In this document: positions 6,354 through 6,366 of the stretch, piece after piece | Layout of the letters: every line of letters starts with the position of its first letter | Numbering within the stretch: position 1 is the first letter of the stretch | DNA from: Reyranella sp. | GTDB lineage: Bacteria; Pseudomonadota; Alphaproteobacteria; Reyranellales; Reyranellaceae | Length of the DNA: 6,366 nt | Assembly: GCA_030679805.1 (NCBI GenBank) | Contig: JAUXST010000403.1 | Span: forward strand, 1 to 6,366 | Direction: 5' to 3' | Program-made: the position numbers and the translations under genes | Notes under the pieces: model-generated | The model's input: the letters and a program-made list of their open reading frames with translations, nothing else | What the model was told of the DNA's origin: nothing | Databases searched by the model: none

Positions 6354-6366
6354 TCATGATTCTGAG

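Noticed and set aside
3763..6357. Very long minus-strand open frame (864 codons) opposite the second amidase and the M20 hydrolase
   Set aside because: The translation is rich in Arg, Ala, Gly and His with no recognisable domain, as expected from the reverse of a GC-rich gene. The plus strand carries complete enzymes with intact catalytic motifs, so the antisense frame is a composition artefact.
1..6366. tRNA, rRNA, CRISPR array, insertion sequence, phage or toxin-antitoxin genes
   Set aside because: No cloverleaf-like segment, regularly spaced repeats, transposase motif or small gene pair was seen; almost all sequence is accounted for by five enzyme or transport genes.

Overview
The window is 6,366 bases of GC-rich DNA (about two thirds G+C by eye), tightly packed with protein-coding genes and strongly biased to G/C at third codon positions. 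Gene content and protein style (amidase-signature enzymes with GTQTGGSVIRPAA motifs, a Tat-like family 5 solute-binding protein, a CoxL-type molybdenum hydroxylase) suggest a soil-type alphaproteobacterium of the Rhizobiales/Rhodospirillales kind (Bradyrhizobium- or Reyranella-like). That assignment is inference, because there is no rRNA or other marker here.

Layout. (1) Bases 1-848, plus strand: the C-terminal part of a xanthine dehydrogenase-family molybdopterin-binding large subunit, cut by the window edge. (2) Bases 845-2458, minus strand: a complete periplasmic solute-binding protein of a peptide/opine-type ABC transporter, whose stop codon overlaps the stop of the molybdenum hydroxylase (convergent, CTAA). 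(3) Bases 2459-2542: a short divergent intergenic region with two inverted repeats. (4) Bases 2543-6324, plus strand: a three-gene operon of two tandem paralogous amidases (joined by an ATGA stop/start overlap) and an M20-family N-carbamoyl-amino-acid hydrolase/allantoate amidohydrolase-like metalloenzyme 9 bases downstream. (5) Bases 6325-6366: a GC-rich hairpin after the operon that may be a terminator or a small palindromic repeat. No stretch longer than 300 bases lacks a gene.

How the genes may work together (inference): a solute-binding protein captures an amide-, peptide- or ureide-like compound, two cytoplasmic amidases hydrolyse amide bonds, and the M20 enzyme cleaves an N-carbamoyl or related C-N bond. 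The neighbouring molybdenum hydroxylase would fit oxidation of an N-heterocycle or aldehyde, but it is in a different transcription unit and its link to the pathway is unproven. The set looks like a scavenging or catabolic module for a nitrogen-containing organic compound of unknown identity. I found no evidence for a wholly new type of system. The most useful leads are the glutamine at the usual catalytic glutamate position of the molybdenum hydroxylase, the coupled amidase pair, and the structured divergent region.
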